A stretch of DNA of 43,273 nt, taken from contig CAZOSM010000006.1 of the NCBI GenBank assembly GCA_964582715.1, positions 1 through 43,273 on the forward strand. The letters run 5' to 3'. The stretch is from MFZZ01 sp964582715 (GTDB lineage Bacteria; Patescibacteriota; Microgenomatia; UBA1406; GWC2-37-13). Shown here in pieces: positions 14,816-23,149 of the stretch. The notes under the pieces are model-generated. The model had not been told where the DNA came from and ran no database searches. It saw only the letters and a list, made by a program, of their open reading frames with translations. Made by a program: the position numbers and the translations under genes. Position 1 is the stretch's first letter. Every line of letters begins with the position of its first letter.

Positions 14816-17800
14816 ATGATACGAAAGTTTCTCGTAGCATTAGTCTTATTCTCGGCTTTCTTATCTCCTTTTGTGCCTTCCCTACAAGCTCAGGAAACTG
14901 ATTCTCGTATTTATGAATTAGATATTTATGAAATCAAAATAAGTCCCATTCCATGTAAAGGAGCTTCCCCGAGTTGTCCTGTAGAGTTGAATAACCCTGG
15001 AGATGGTTCACAGAGTATCTATGAACAACTGGGTGAAAGATGCGCCGAATCATATGAAGATTTTTTATCTGACCCTGTCTCATCTCATTACTGGGTAGAA
15101 GATCCTACTATCACGGAGCAGGGTAAAGCCGATGAACGTGCAAGACAGTTTCTATATTGGGTTTTAAGCACCAGTGCAATTGATCAAGCTCCTGTGCTTA
15201 GTACGATCTGGCAAACAACAGCAATGATAGCCTTTTTTGGTGTAGTTCTAGTAGCTGCAATTTTTGGCATAGGATATGTGATTAGTCGTAGAACAAGTTA
15301 CAATTTTAACATCCGCATCTGGCCCACAATCATTAAGCTAGGAATAATGCTCCTTTATATTGCGTTTTCTGCAGCAGTTATATTCCTCCTTATTCAGCTT
15401 TCAGAAGTTATGATGCGGTTCTTTATTGATACATTAGGAGGTAGCGACTTATTTAATATTTACTTTTCTTCTCCAGGTGGAGCTGCAGGTGCCATTGGTC
15501 AAACAGAAAATAGTTATAAGGAATTTATTGGTTGTCGAGATTTAAATATACGAGTACAAGAAGGTGTAAATGCTGAGTTATTCCTACTTAAAATGACAAA
15601 TATTACCTATTATGTCATGGGAGTCATGCTCATTTTGAGAAAAATTCTTTTGTGGTTTCTCCTTTTTGTCTCACCATTTCTCGCTTTACTCATGCCCTTC
15701 ATTCTTATACGAAATATTGGATGGATCTGGATCGGTGTTTTCTTCCAATGGCTATTTTACGGGCCACTACTTGCTCTATTCTTATATGCAAATAGCACAA
15801 TTTGGAAAAATGGAATTCCATTCGGATTTAACTTCTCAAGAGTTGGAAGTGCCGATGGGTATGTATATCCAACGGGTATTATTATTACATATGGAGGTCC
15901 TGCTCAAAGAGCTGCAGGTTCTGGTAGCCAACAAATTGGTGCATTAAACAATGGGAATTATGTAGATACTTTTGCAGAATATGTCATAACACTCATCATG
16001 TTATGGGCAGTTACCTTTTTCCCATGGTGGCTCCTACGTATTTTTAGAGACTACTGCTGTGAAGGGATATATGCAATGAAAAATATCCTTATGGCTATGT
16101 ATGATCAGATGAGAGGTCCATCTCCAAAAGGACCTTCTCCTTCCACTCCACCTACAGGCCCATCTATGAAGCTTGCGACAGATATTCCTGTTCAAACAGA
16201 CGTACGAGTCTCCCTTGGTTCAATTGAACAAATAAGAAAAACTATGACTCAAGACCTAACAAAGAATCTCAATCTTAAAGCAACAAGAATGGTTGATATT
16301 GCTCAAATGGAAACAAATAAACAAACAAGTCAGGTCGTAAAACAAAACTTAACATATCTTTCCCAGCCAGCTAAGCTTCAGAAACCGGCTGAACGTCAAC
16401 AGTATATGAATTTACGTTCCGAACTGTTCGCTCGTGCGATTAAAAGTGATGAAGTAGCACAGACAATTCTAGCATCTATCTCTACTTCTCAATCAGAAAA
16501 AACCCGTATTCGAGAAAAGATTGTCAAAGCAATCCCACAGGCAATTACCATAGAACAGATCGCAGGCAATGAAACAAAAGTACCTAAAGAAAGAGTTAAA
16601 ACCATAACTAACAACTACACAAAAACCATTGTGAATAATAATGAGACTATTCAAAATATCGCAAAGACAACAAATATTTCACAGGATAAAGTTAAGAATA
16701 TCCTTAATAGCTACACGCAACATACCTCCATGCCTCCAAAGCAAGTATTGAATTCAATTGCGAAAGAAAATAATACAACAACAAGTATTGTAAAAAATGT
16801 TCTACAACAAAGTGGAGCTATTGGTAAATATGCTGGAGTCATAGAAAGAACTGCGGTTACACAGCAGTTACCAAAAGAGCAAGTAACTCGTATTATTTCT
16901 TCGATTAGTTCTTTTACAACAACAACTGTACCGACTGTCATTGAAAAAATCACACAAAGCGCCAATTTGCCTGCTCAATCTGTCAAGCAGTTTATTACCA
17001 ATACATATAATAACTTTGTTTCAGATCAAACAGCTATCCAACAAGTTTCTCAACAGACCAAAATTTCGGCACCTCAAGTTCAGTCGATTGTACGCTCTTA
17101 TGTAAATAATATAGATAAGCCTCAAAACACCATCATAAAACATGTATCTGAAGAAAATCATGTAGATGCCCAGACTGTCACGAGCGTTATGCAAGCCTCG
17201 AACCAAGTATTGCAAAAATCTTCAAACGTGATTAACTCCACGGCGAAACAACAAAATATTTCTGAACAGAAAGCAGTTGAGATTGTGAATAATATGGCTC
17301 AAACGAATGTTGCACAGCAAGAAGCATCAGCTCAAGAAACAAAAGAACCAGTAGTTAAAGTTATCGCTTATAAATCGAAAGTAAGCGAAACTGCTTCAAA
17401 AAATATTATTACTAATATCTTGCATGAAAGTTCTCAAGATACCACCATGGTTGAAAATCTCCAGCAAAAAACTGGTCTTCAACCCCAGCAGATACAGAAT
17501 GTTATCCATACCTTTACTCAAAATATCGATAAACCAGCAGAAACTATTATCGAACAAATCCATGAGTCAGCTGGTATTCCGAAAGAAAAAGTACAATCAG
17601 TACTTCAGACCACAGCAGATACAGTACTTTCTGCTAATAATGTGGTTGAAGAAGTAGCAAAGACTGAAGGTGTAAGCGCAGAAGATGTTGCTAATACTAT
17701 TCAATCAGAGATGAACGTTACTACTGCTCCAGAAGAACATATAGAAAAAACGATTACCATTCCACAATCAGTATCTATTGAAGATTATGAACAAGTGAAA

Positions 17801-18325
17801 GAAATGTGGACCAAGCATTATGAAGAAGGTGAAATTCCTGTATCAGATCAAATTCAAACTCGTGAAGATTGGATTAGTCAGGAAATTGTATTTATTACAA
17901 ACACCTTAAACAAGATCCTTTCAAATGATGAAGAATTACGTCAGGAAGGATTAGATGAGCTTGGATTCTTACTCCCAATATTCCTCATTAATAATCTAAA
18001 AGGTGAAGAACTCATTGTGTACTTAAAAGCCAAGCTTGAGGCAGCAAAACTTGTTCAAAAGTTACTACATAAGGAGCAAGCGGTACGAGCAGATATGAAG
18101 GAAGATGAAAAGGAAGAAGTATTTGTTAAGGTCAAGAGAGAAGAACAAGAAGCAGAGCCACTCCAGATGACATTAGATGAAGATCAACCTGCTCCAAAAA
18201 GTATTGAAGATCGTGTAAAAGCGGTACAGGAAAAACTGGAAGAGATTAACAACGAACCAGCAACTCCATTATCCCTTGATGATATTAAAAGTAGACTGCA
18301 AGAACAGACCGAAAAAGAAGAGTAA
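14816..18325 (+). CDS. VirB6/TrbL-like membrane protein with repeat-rich C-terminal half
   Basis: A 1,169-residue protein. It has a signal peptide (1 to 25), a small Cys-bearing outer domain (30 to 110), then about six membrane segments (near 132 to 155, 170 to 196, 264 to 280, 282 to 300, 303 to 326 and 386 to 406), which suits a VirB6/TrbL channel component. A Pro-rich hinge (434 to 450) leads to a helical tail. About eleven units of 32 to 35 residues run from 576 to 972, each like I-A-K-T-T-N-I-S-Q-D-K-V-K-N-I-L. A charged Glu/Lys-rich end follows. I chose the ATG at 14816, where the signal peptide begins; a GTG eight codons upstream is unlikely. It is probably a core part of a type IV secretion-like or DNA-transfer machine with the pilins. 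Confidence 0.75.
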   Translation: MIRKFLVALVLFSAFLSPFVPSLQAQETDSRIYELDIYEIKISPIPCKGASPSCPVELNNPGDGSQSIYEQLGERCAESYEDFLSDPVSSHYWVEDPTITEQGKADERARQFLYWVLSTSAIDQAPVLSTIWQTTAMIAFFGVVLVAAIFGIGYVISRRTSYNFNIRIWPTIIKLGIMLLYIAFSAAVIFLLIQLSEVMMRFFIDTLGGSDLFNIYFSSPGGAAGAIGQTENSYKEFIGCRDLNIRVQEGVNAELFLLKMTNITYYVMGVMLILRKILLWFLLFVSPFLALLMPFILIRNIGWIWIGVFFQWLFYGPLLALFLYANSTIWKNGIPFGFNFSRVGSADGYVYPTGIIITYGGPAQRAAGSGSQQIGALNNGNYVDTFAEYVITLIMLWAVTFFPWWLLRIFRDYCCEGIYAMKNILMAMYDQMRGPSPKGPSPSTPPTGPSMKLATDIPVQTDVRVSLGSIEQIRKTMTQDLTKNLNLKATRMVDIAQMETNKQTSQVVKQNLTYLSQPAKLQKPAERQQYMNLRSELFARAIKSDEVAQTILASISTSQSEKTRIREKIVKAIPQAITIEQIAGNETKVPKERVKTITNNYTKTIVNNNETIQNIAKTTNISQDKVKNILNSYTQHTSMPPKQVLNSIAKENNTTTSIVKNVLQQSGAIGKYAGVIERTAVTQQLPKEQVTRIISSISSFTTTTVPTVIEKITQSANLPAQSVKQFITNTYNNFVSDQTAIQQVSQQTKISAPQVQSIVRSYVNNIDKPQNTIIKHVSEENHVDAQTVTSVMQASNQVLQKSSNVINSTAKQQNISEQKAVEIVNNMAQTNVAQQEASAQETKEPVVKVIAYKSKVSETASKNIITNILHESSQDTTMVENLQQKTGLQPQQIQNVIHTFTQNIDKPAETIIEQIHESAGIPKEKVQSVLQTTADTVLSANNVVEEVAKTEGVSAEDVANTIQSEMNVTTAPEEHIEKTITIPQSVSIEDYEQVKEMWTKHYEEGEIPVSDQIQTREDWISQEIVFITNTLNKILSNDEELRQEGLDELGFLLPIFLINNLKGEELIVYLKAKLEAAKLVQKLLHKEQAVRADMKEDEKEEVFVKVKREEQEAEPLQMTLDEDQPAPKSIEDRVKAVQEKLEEINNEPATPLSLDDIKSRLQEQTEKEE
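16541..17731 (+). repeat. Degenerate protein-level repeats in the VirB6-like gene
   Basis: About eleven coding repeats of roughly 96 to 105 bp begin near residues 576, 609, 643, 675, 708, 740, 772, 805, 875, 910 and 943 of the protein. The loose pattern is (V/I)-I-x-x-(I/V)-A-x-x-x-x-(I/L)-x-x-x-x-V-x-x-I-(L/I), followed by a polar linker such as N-I-D-K-P. The repeats are diverged at DNA level, so they are old. Between 835 and 872 the pattern is broken by an insertion. Confidence 0.7.
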
Positions 18326-18341
18326 ATGATACAATATACAG

Positions 18342-18881
18342 ATGAACTACTTTAAAGAAACGCAATATATTGCACAAGTTGACAAGGATGATAACATTAT
18401 TGGCAAGGTCGAAAAATGGAATGCACATAAGCAAGGTATTCTTCATCGTGCTTTTACTATTGCTATCTTTTATGAAGATCAGGTGTTACTTCAGCACCGT
18501 AAACATCCTGTATTTGATTCAGTCTATGATATAACAATATCCTCTCACCAACTATACACAGATAAAGAATTACAATCAGATGAAGAAGCTATAATGAATA
18601 CACTCAAACGTGAATGGCATATCACAGAAGGAGAGCTTATTGATGGACTTCACATGAAAGGGAGTATTTATTACAAAGCTCATGATCCATTCAGCGAATA
18701 TACAGAACATGAAATATGTCATATCTATTCATGCTCCGTTTCTGAAATAAAAATGCCAAACTTAGAGTTTGCCTATGGATTTTCACTACAAAATGTGCTT
18801 AAAATAAAAGAAAAGAATAATCCAATCTTCCCTCTTCTTGCTCCATGGGTTAAAAAAGCATTTGAAGACAATCTGTTATAG
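18342..18881 (+). CDS. Nudix protein, isopentenyl-diphosphate isomerase-like
   Basis: A 179-residue Nudix-fold protein that aligns along its length with type I isopentenyl-diphosphate delta-isomerase. The metal ligands appear kept: H29 and H35 (H-K-Q-G-I-L-H-R-A-F), H69, and E122/E124 (T-E-H-E-I-C). The catalytic Cys of the V-C-G-H-P motif, Cys67 in the E. coli enzyme, is Ser67 here (I-S-S-H-Q), and the Trp region is altered. It may be a changed isomerase or a Nudix hydrolase of another diphosphate. TACAAT exactly 6 nt before the ATG suggests a leaderless mRNA. Its 3' end overlaps the convergent aminotransferase by 6 nt. Confidence 0.7.
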   Translation: MNYFKETQYIAQVDKDDNIIGKVEKWNAHKQGILHRAFTIAIFYEDQVLLQHRKHPVFDSVYDITISSHQLYTDKELQSDEEAIMNTLKREWHITEGELIDGLHMKGSIYYKAHDPFSEYTEHEICHIYSCSVSEIKMPNLEFAYGFSLQNVLKIKEKNNPIFPLLAPWVKKAFEDNLL

Positions 18882-19709
18882 TTTTTCAAATTCTCCCTTA
18901 CATTTATGTAATGCGTCCTCATACATTGTTACGAGTTCTTTCACTGTGCTCACGATTTCTGGAAAACGGAAAGCATCAACCTGTTTCACCGGGACTATTT
19001 TCGAACTCGTACTAGATAAAATCATACCATCGTACTGATTTAAGGTATGAAATGGAACTGAACGATAAATAATATCAAAATTTGTACTTACAATAATTTT
19101 TTCAAGAGACATAAGTGTGACTCCCTCTAAAATAACTTCTTTAGGTGGACTCACAATTGTCCTATCTTTAATAAAAAAGACATTGGTTCTTGTACCTTCT
19201 AACATATTTCCTTGTCGGTCAACGAGTAATGCATCATATGCATCTTGTTTTTTTGCTTCTTTATAATAAAAATAACTAGGCAACATATTTAAGGTTTTTG
19301 CTTGTGGCATCCACCTTTCATACTCGAATGAGACAAGCTTCACTCCCTTGCTATACCATTTTCTATTCGGATAATACGGTGCAGAAGCAAGGATAATAAG
19401 CTGCGCATCTTCTTTTGATACTCCTCCGTATAACAGTACCTTTAGATTACATGATTCTTCATGAAGTTCTTCTACATAATCAGTAACATACTTTGAGACC
19501 TGTTCTAAACTCAATTGATGCTTTAGATTAATGAGATAGGCAGAATTGAGTAATCTATCAATATGTTTATCCAGAAAATATACAATCTTATTCCTAACCT
19601 TAATAGTTTCATAAACACCGAAGTTATACTGAACTTCGATTGTAGCTAAAGATAAACTCTCTTTAGAAAGAGGTTGCACCAAACCATTAATTGAACATAT
19701 CTGTTTCAT
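18876..19709 (-). CDS. Class IV PLP-dependent aminotransferase (BCAT/DAT-like)
   Basis: A 277-residue fold-type IV aminotransferase. The expected residues are present: R51 (H-I-D-R-L), the PLP lysine K138 in A-K-T-L-N, and E171 in L-E-G-T-R-T-N-V-F-F, the motif that contacts the cofactor ring; S-S-T-S-S-K near 236 matches the phosphate-binding loop region. The family contains branched-chain aminotransferase, D-amino acid transferase and aminodeoxychorismate lyase. The sequence does not decide between them. Growth in bacteria with few biosynthetic pathways could use it for D-amino acids of the cell wall, which is a guess. The gene starts 20 bp from a divergent membrane enzyme. Confidence 0.85.
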   Translation of the reverse strand: MKQICSINGLVQPLSKESLSLATIEVQYNFGVYETIKVRNKIVYFLDKHIDRLLNSAYLINLKHQLSLEQVSKYVTDYVEELHEESCNLKVLLYGGVSKEDAQLIILASAPYYPNRKWYSKGVKLVSFEYERWMPQAKTLNMLPSYFYYKEAKKQDAYDALLVDRQGNMLEGTRTNVFFIKDRTIVSPPKEVILEGVTLMSLEKIIVSTNFDIIYRSVPFHTLNQYDGMILSSTSSKIVPVKQVDAFRFPEIVSTVKELVTMYEDALHKCKGEFEKL

Positions 19710-19729
19710 ACTTGTTTATAATTAACTAT
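19710..19729. promoter_or_regulatory. Shared divergent -10 region
   Basis: Only 20 bp separate the divergent start codons. TATAAT at 19717 to 19722 lies 7 nt before the plus-strand ATG at 19730, and the overlapping complement TATAAA lies 5 nt before the minus-strand ATG. Both genes would give leaderless mRNA and RNA polymerase could serve only one at a time. Confidence 0.55.
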
Positions 19730-20827
19730 ATGCATAAAAAGGATCTTCTACTTCTTATAGCAATTAACCTTATATATCTTACTATATTATTCATTTTCCA
19801 AAGACAAATTTTTACCCATCAGTTTGATCCATCTTTAATAGATACATATCTCAAATCACAGGATATTACCCACGAGATTTCTGGTAGAGTATTTTTATCA
19901 GATAGCGAGATACATGAAGCAGCCGGATATTTGTATGCTAAAGGAGAGGATCCATCACAATATAATTTCCAGCATCCACCTTTTATAAAATATCTGTATG
20001 GATTTTCTACCCTCCTTTTTAACAACCCTTATATTGCACAAATGACATTTGGAATAGCTCTAATCTGTGGTGTATATATGTTGGGAATAAAGTTATATAA
20101 ATCAACATACATAGCAACCTTTGCATCTTTTCTGATGGTTGTTGATCCGCTGTTTACGGAGCTTTCCACTTCTCTTCTGCTAGATTTAGGTCAAGCTACA
20201 TTACTTCTTTTTTATATCATTTCGTTTATCTGGTATAAAAAATATTGGTTACTACAAGGAATTTTGTTAGGGCTTCTTGCGGGATCAAAATTTTGGGGTG
20301 GAACAACGTTATTTATTATTTCAATCCTTATCTTTTATTCCTTTATCAAAAAAGGAATTAATTATAAAAATATGTTACTGCAACTGCTTGTTGCTGGCGT
20401 CACATTCTGCTTATTCTATATAAAAACATTTATAGATCATGCAGGTATGTTTAATATCGTTTTCTTCGAGCTACGTACTTTAAAATATTGGTTAAATCAC
20501 TCAGTATCCAGTATGTTTGGAGCATCTTTTATACTCTTTGTATCAGGATATGTAAGTACCTGGTGGGGTAATGAAGAGACAATTAGAGTTAGTGACTGGA
20601 CATTACTATGGCCAATTACTCTTGTTATTTCTTTATATCGAACCGCTTTGTTGATATTTATAAAGAAAATGGTTACTCATGAGCTATTAATAAGTGCTAT
20701 ACCTTTACTCTATCTAGGCTACTTAGGAATTCAGGCACCATTTACTAGATACTTTATTATTATACTTCCCTTCTTATATATCACAGCCAGCGCCTTTATT
20801 TTAAGAAGAATTAAATTAGAAAAATAA
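19730..20827 (+). CDS. GT-C fold membrane glycosyltransferase (PMT/GT39-like)
   Basis: A 365-residue polytopic membrane protein with about nine helices. After the first helix comes an outer loop containing D-S-E-I-H-E-A-A-G-Y-L-Y-A-K-G-E-D-P and Q-H-P-P-F-I-K-Y-L-Y-G. The acidic residues and H-P-P-x-x-K motif are typical of protein O-mannosyltransferase-type (GT39/PMT) enzymes, which use polyprenyl-phosphate sugars outside the membrane. It is shorter than classic PMTs, lacking the large extracytoplasmic C-terminal domain. The GtrB-like enzyme at 7818 could supply its donor. I chose the ATG at 19730; the in-frame TTG at 19691 lies inside the divergent gene. Confidence 0.75.
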   Translation: MHKKDLLLLIAINLIYLTILFIFQRQIFTHQFDPSLIDTYLKSQDITHEISGRVFLSDSEIHEAAGYLYAKGEDPSQYNFQHPPFIKYLYGFSTLLFNNPYIAQMTFGIALICGVYMLGIKLYKSTYIATFASFLMVVDPLFTELSTSLLLDLGQATLLLFYIISFIWYKKYWLLQGILLGLLAGSKFWGGTTLFIISILIFYSFIKKGINYKNMLLQLLVAGVTFCLFYIKTFIDHAGMFNIVFFELRTLKYWLNHSVSSMFGASFILFVSGYVSTWWGNEETIRVSDWTLLWPITLVISLYRTALLIFIKKMVTHELLISAIPLLYLGYLGIQAPFTRYFIIILPFLYITASAFILRRIKLEK

Positions 20828-20833
20828 TACTGT

Positions 20834-22003
20834 TTATACTACTTTTTTAAGCTTTGCCTCTTCGTAGTAATCCTTTTTTCCTAAGAGAATTGCTCCAATA
20901 CCAATGAGGACGGAGACAAAGGTTACCAACCACCCTACAACTGGTATAGATGTAAGAATAAGATATAAGAATAGTCCAGTGAGGAGAACAATATATGGAT
21001 TATATTCTTTATTAAAGTATCCTAATAGCTTTTCTCCTAATACTAGAGATATAAAAATCTTAGCAAGGTATATAAAGAAGAAATATGTAAATAATAACGC
21101 CATTGCAAGCGGAATACCAATGATCGTTATCAACAGTATAAACGTTGTAATCGGAGCGACGATAAGAAAAAGCAATCCCAAACCCATACTTTTCCATGGT
21201 GAACCTGAGACTCTTTTAGAAATATGTTGAGTATATTGAGGGAAAAACTTCAGGAGTAATGATCCGATTATAAATGCAGAAATAACATTTAATAGCTTAG
21301 AGCCAAATTGAGCTGCTTGCCCAGCCTGTCTGATATGTTCCTTTTGATCTTCATCTAGTTCTGGTCCTTGAGGATAATCTTTTTTCACAATTTCTCCAGA
21401 AACTGATGCTCCTTGTGGAACAAGTAATTCATCTTCACTGTAATACGTTAAATTACCACCTACGCTTCCGTTAGGTGTCATCCTTAAATTTCCTGCTGCA
21501 GCAAAAACATCTCCTGTGACAGAGCTTCCTAATTCCACATCTCCACCAGCAATAGTTACACTTCCTGGGACTGGAGCAAATAGCTGTATGGAACCACCAA
21601 CTGCCACAACATTCCCTTGTATTTCTGCTGAATCTGTTACCTGTACTGATCCTCCTACAACAGTAACATTTCTGCCAATTGCTCCAGAAATGATGATATT
21701 GCCACCAACAACTCGAATATCTTGTTCTACTGTTCCTAAAAGGGTAATATTGCCTCCTGCAGCAAGGATATCTCCATTAATAGTTCCTTCAAGAGTTAGG
21801 TTCCCACCTGCCACATATAGGTCTCCATTTACTGTTCCTGAAAGGGTAACTGTATCCCCAGCAGTAAAATAATCCCCTTCGATAACTGTATCGCTTGTAA
21901 TGACGACATGTTCTCCAGATTTTATCTCCGTTGCTAAAACTGTAGGAGTAGCAATACATATAACTACAAGAAGGGTAAATAAAGATTTTATAGATTTAAG
22001 CAT
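20834..22003 (-). CDS. Bactofilin-like beta-repeat protein with membrane domain
   Basis: A 389-residue protein. It has a signal peptide (about 1 to 24), then about nine short beta-helix turns between residues 30 and 205, each like G-N-L-T-L-E-G-T-I-N-G-D-I-L-A-A-G, similar to polymer-forming bactofilin domains. A linker and a four-helix membrane domain (about 235 to 375) follow, and the tail is basic. Unlike cytosolic bactofilins the repeats would lie outside the membrane. It may make a polymer or scaffold at the cell surface; a related layout with polymer-forming repeats plus membrane helices is common in uncultivated bacteria. The promoter is very clear (22010 to 22038). Confidence 0.75.
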   Translation of the reverse strand: MLKSIKSLFTLLVVICIATPTVLATEIKSGEHVVITSDTVIEGDYFTAGDTVTLSGTVNGDLYVAGGNLTLEGTINGDILAAGGNITLLGTVEQDIRVVGGNIIISGAIGRNVTVVGGSVQVTDSAEIQGNVVAVGGSIQLFAPVPGSVTIAGGDVELGSSVTGDVFAAAGNLRMTPNGSVGGNLTYYSEDELLVPQGASVSGEIVKKDYPQGPELDEDQKEHIRQAGQAAQFGSKLLNVISAFIIGSLLLKFFPQYTQHISKRVSGSPWKSMGLGLLFLIVAPITTFILLITIIGIPLAMALLFTYFFFIYLAKIFISLVLGEKLLGYFNKEYNPYIVLLTGLFLYLILTSIPVVGWLVTFVSVLIGIGAILLGKKDYYEEAKLKKVV

Positions 22004-22009
22004 AATTTC

Positions 22010-22038
22010 ATCTTAAAAAAAACTAACCGTACTGTCAA
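22010..22038 (-). promoter_or_regulatory. Consensus promoter with leaderless start
   Basis: On the minus strand TTGACA (22033 to 22038), a 17-bp spacer and TAAGAT (22010 to 22015) are followed by exactly 6 nt and the ATG at 22003. This is the best case in the window for a leaderless transcript, since both promoter boxes and spacing are canonical. Confidence 0.75.
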
Positions 22039-22082
22039 TCATCCAAGCTTCATTTGAGTACATTTTTACATCTTTATTACAT

Positions 22083-22658
22083 TTAATGTACTCTTCTATT
22101 CACTTTACGCAAGACTGCTCGGACTACACCATGAATTTTGAGTTCCTGCTCTGGATAAAATGGGGGATAATTAGGATTAGCGGCTTCTAGATAACTTTTC
22201 TTTCCCATCTTTTTCAAAATTTTGAGAGTCCATTCACGATCAATTTCTGCCAAGACAATATCCCCTGCATCTACATTCTTTTTTTGCTCTATAACAACCA
22301 AATCACCTTCAAAAATACCTGCATTAATCATAGAGTCTCCTCTTACCTTAAGTAAAAATGAAGATGCCGGATTCTCAATGAGATACTCATCAAGAGAAAG
22401 ATAATTTCTATCTTGTTCGGCAATAATAGGATAGCCTGCTTGGATCATGCCATATACTGGTAATGCAAAAAACATCTTTGTTGGTGAGAGCTTTCGATTT
22501 ACTTTTTTAATAAATCCTTCATCGATTAGTTTTTGAACATATGTATATACAGTTTTCTTTGAAGCGACATTGAATATCTTCAACATTTCAGAATATGAAG
22601 GTAAACGTCTGTTTGTTCTATAAAACTTTTTAAGTGGAGTTATTAAATCGCCTTCCAT
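22083..22658 (-). CDS. lexA: LexA-family repressor with S24 autoprotease domain
   Basis: A 191-residue repressor. Residues 1 to about 65 form a winged HTH (L-P-S-Y-S-E-M, S-K-K-T-V-Y-T-Y-V-Q-K-L-I-D-E-G-F-I). The self-cleavage site is A74-G75 (M-I-Q-A-G-Y). The catalytic pair is S109 (G-D-S-M) and K146 (W-T-L-K-I-L), and the C-terminal part matches LexA/UmuD-type peptidases. It should repress DNA-damage genes and cleave itself on RecA filaments. The promoter upstream has a palindrome centred in its spacer, which would make the gene self-regulated. Length is close to the usual 200. It might instead govern element or uptake functions. Confidence 0.88.
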   Translation of the reverse strand: MEGDLITPLKKFYRTNRRLPSYSEMLKIFNVASKKTVYTYVQKLIDEGFIKKVNRKLSPTKMFFALPVYGMIQAGYPIIAEQDRNYLSLDEYLIENPASSFLLKVRGDSMINAGIFEGDLVVIEQKKNVDAGDIVLAEIDREWTLKILKKMGKKSYLEAANPNYPPFYPEQELKIHGVVRAVLRKVNRRVH

Positions 22659-22694
22659 AGTTCTTTTTTAGATAAATTTTGATAACGTAAATCT

Positions 22695-22723
22695 AGTATA
22701 GGAAACGAATGTTTACCAGTCAA
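22695..22723 (-). promoter_or_regulatory. lexA promoter with candidate SOS-box operator
   Basis: On the minus strand TTGACT (22718 to 22723), a 17-bp spacer and TATACT (22695 to 22700) form a promoter about 30 nt before the lexA ATG. The spacer holds the palindrome AAAC-GAAT-GTTT (22703 to 22714), similar in layout to the Gram-positive SOS box GAAC-N4-GTTC. A repressor bound there would block RNA polymerase. The similarity to known boxes is only partial. Confidence 0.6.
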
Positions 22724-22838
22724 CGGGCAAATTTCTATAAGTTATATAATTACTACTACTGTTACTATGCGGACATATAATCTCATATTTCTATAAGCAT
22801 TTTGATACAATACTTGTATTATCTAGTTTTCATTCTAT

Positions 22839-23147
22839 ATGAAAGGATTTATTCAATTTATTCGTGAACAAGGTGTCGTAGGGCTTGCAGTTGGTTTCAT
22901 ATTAGGAGGCTCAGTATCTAAGGTTGTGACTGCAATCGTTGATGATCTGATTAATCCAGTCGTAGGCCTTGTACTAGGCAGCACAAAAGGACTAGAAAGT
23001 GCATATATGCCTCTATTTGGAGCAAAAGTTATGTACGGGCACTTCCTCTCGGTTCTCCTGGATTTCTTAATTATTGCTGCTGTGATTTACTATATTGTCA
23101 AAGGATTTAAATTAGACAAACTGGATAAAAAGAAAGAAAAAAAATAA
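22839..23147 (+). CDS. mscL: Large-conductance mechanosensitive channel MscL
   Basis: A 102-residue channel protein. It has an N-terminal amphipathic helix (F-I-Q-F-I-R-E-Q-G), the pore helix with G-L-A-V-G-F-I-L-G-G-S-V-S-K-V-V, the conserved I-V-D-D-L-I-N-P-V-V, a short outer loop, a second helix (F-L-S-V-L-L-D-F-L-I-I-A-A-V-I-Y-Y) and a Lys-rich tail. It is shorter than the E. coli protein (136), mainly in the loop and C-terminal bundle. It opens as a pentamer under membrane tension to release solutes in osmotic downshock. It converges with the transglycosylase gene, with stops 2 nt apart. Confidence 0.92.
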   Translation: MKGFIQFIREQGVVGLAVGFILGGSVSKVVTAIVDDLINPVVGLVLGSTKGLESAYMPLFGAKVMYGHFLSVLLDFLIIAAVIYYIVKGFKLDKLDKKKEKK

Positions 23148-23149
23148 TA

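Noticed and set aside
21516..21872. Long plus-strand ORF opposite the bactofilin-like gene
   Set aside because: It is an antisense shadow of the regular beta-helix repeats; it has no ribosome site or family match, and the minus-strand gene has a clear promoter.
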